6,640 nucleotides of DNA from JAQICB01 sp046482735. GTDB taxonomy: Bacteria; Bacteroidota; Bacteroidia; Bacteroidales; UBA1715. Under the pieces are notes generated by a model. It ran no database searches and was not told where the DNA came from. It saw only the letters and a list, made by a program, of their open reading frames with translations. The stretch lies in the NCBI GenBank assembly GCA_046482735.1, contig JAWOEL010000006.1:1-6640 (forward strand). The letters run 5' to 3'. Made by a program: the position numbers and the translations under genes. This document shows positions 6,545 to 6,640 of the stretch, in pieces; position 1 is the first letter of the stretch, and every line of letters begins with the position of its first letter.

Positions 6545-6562
6545 GATGTGTCAAGACACATC
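6545..6562. repeat. Perfect 8-base palindrome arms, GATGTGTC-AA-GACACATC
   Basis: GATGTGTC at 6545-6552 and GACACATC at 6555-6562 are perfect inverted copies around AA. Beyond one mismatch (C6544 with A6563), two further pairs (6542-6543 with 6564-6565) extend it. It could be a dimeric-protein operator or part of a repeat element. No T-run follows, so it is not a standard terminator on the + strand. Confidence 0.5.
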
Positions 6563-6640
6563 AGAACAGCTGGTATACGGTGTTTAAAGACATATAGTAT
6601 GTTTGGTGATATGAATACAAAAAGGTATATCCTCGTGTGT

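Larger units (their letters stand above)
6454..6640. other. Non-coding end of window with two small palindromes
   Basis: After the repeat-protein stop I find no credible gene on either strand; an open minus-strand frame at 6271-6561 overlaps the repeat-protein gene and looks like its shadow. The stretch holds the two palindromes listed separately and runs off the window. Confidence 0.6.

Overview
The window looks like chromosomal DNA of an AT-rich member of the Bacteroidota, probably Bacteroidales or a relative. The evidence is the OstA-like protein next to a MoxR ATPase (a pairing I recall from this phylum), the lack of Shine-Dalgarno sequences in front of the genes, an exact Bacteroidetes-type -7 box (TAnnTTTG) before the MoxR gene, and a BspA-type leucine-rich-repeat surface protein. 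All recognisable genes lie on the + strand. I cannot name a species.

Layout: (1) 1-360 is the 3' end of a SpoIIE/PP2C-type serine phosphatase. (2) 353-1264 encodes the tyrosine recombinase XerD, overlapping the phosphatase stop by 8 bases. (3) 1270-1911 encodes a small membrane-anchored lysozyme-like protein, probably of the N-acetylmuramidase type. These three are packed like one transcription unit. (4) 1912-2146 is an AT-rich gap holding a short tandem repeat and a candidate promoter. (5) 2147-3118 (MoxR AAA+ ATPase) and 3122-4624 (secreted OstA/LptA-like protein) are 3 bases apart and look like a two-gene operon for cell-envelope work. (6) 4625-5250 is a 626-base stretch without a convincing gene; inside it sits a 261-base MITE-like element (4768-5028) with matching inverted arms and a 5-base target duplication. 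(7) 5251-6453 encodes a secreted protein of eleven roughly 22-residue BspA-type repeats plus a C-terminal Listeria-Bacteroides repeat. (8) 6454-6640 has no gene but carries two small palindromes.

The left block (1-4624) reads as a conserved housekeeping region: chromosome dimer resolution, wall turnover, a chaperone-like ATPase and an outer-membrane lipopolysaccharide-transport-type protein. The right block, from the MITE-like element onward, reads as accessory. The repeat-protein gene uses ATT more than ATA for isoleucine and has a more balanced A/T content on its coding strand, unlike the ATA-rich, A-skewed genes to its left. I see no defence system, CRISPR array, tRNA or rRNA. The most distinctive unlabelled structure is the non-coding inverted-repeat element and its possible interruption of an older reading frame.
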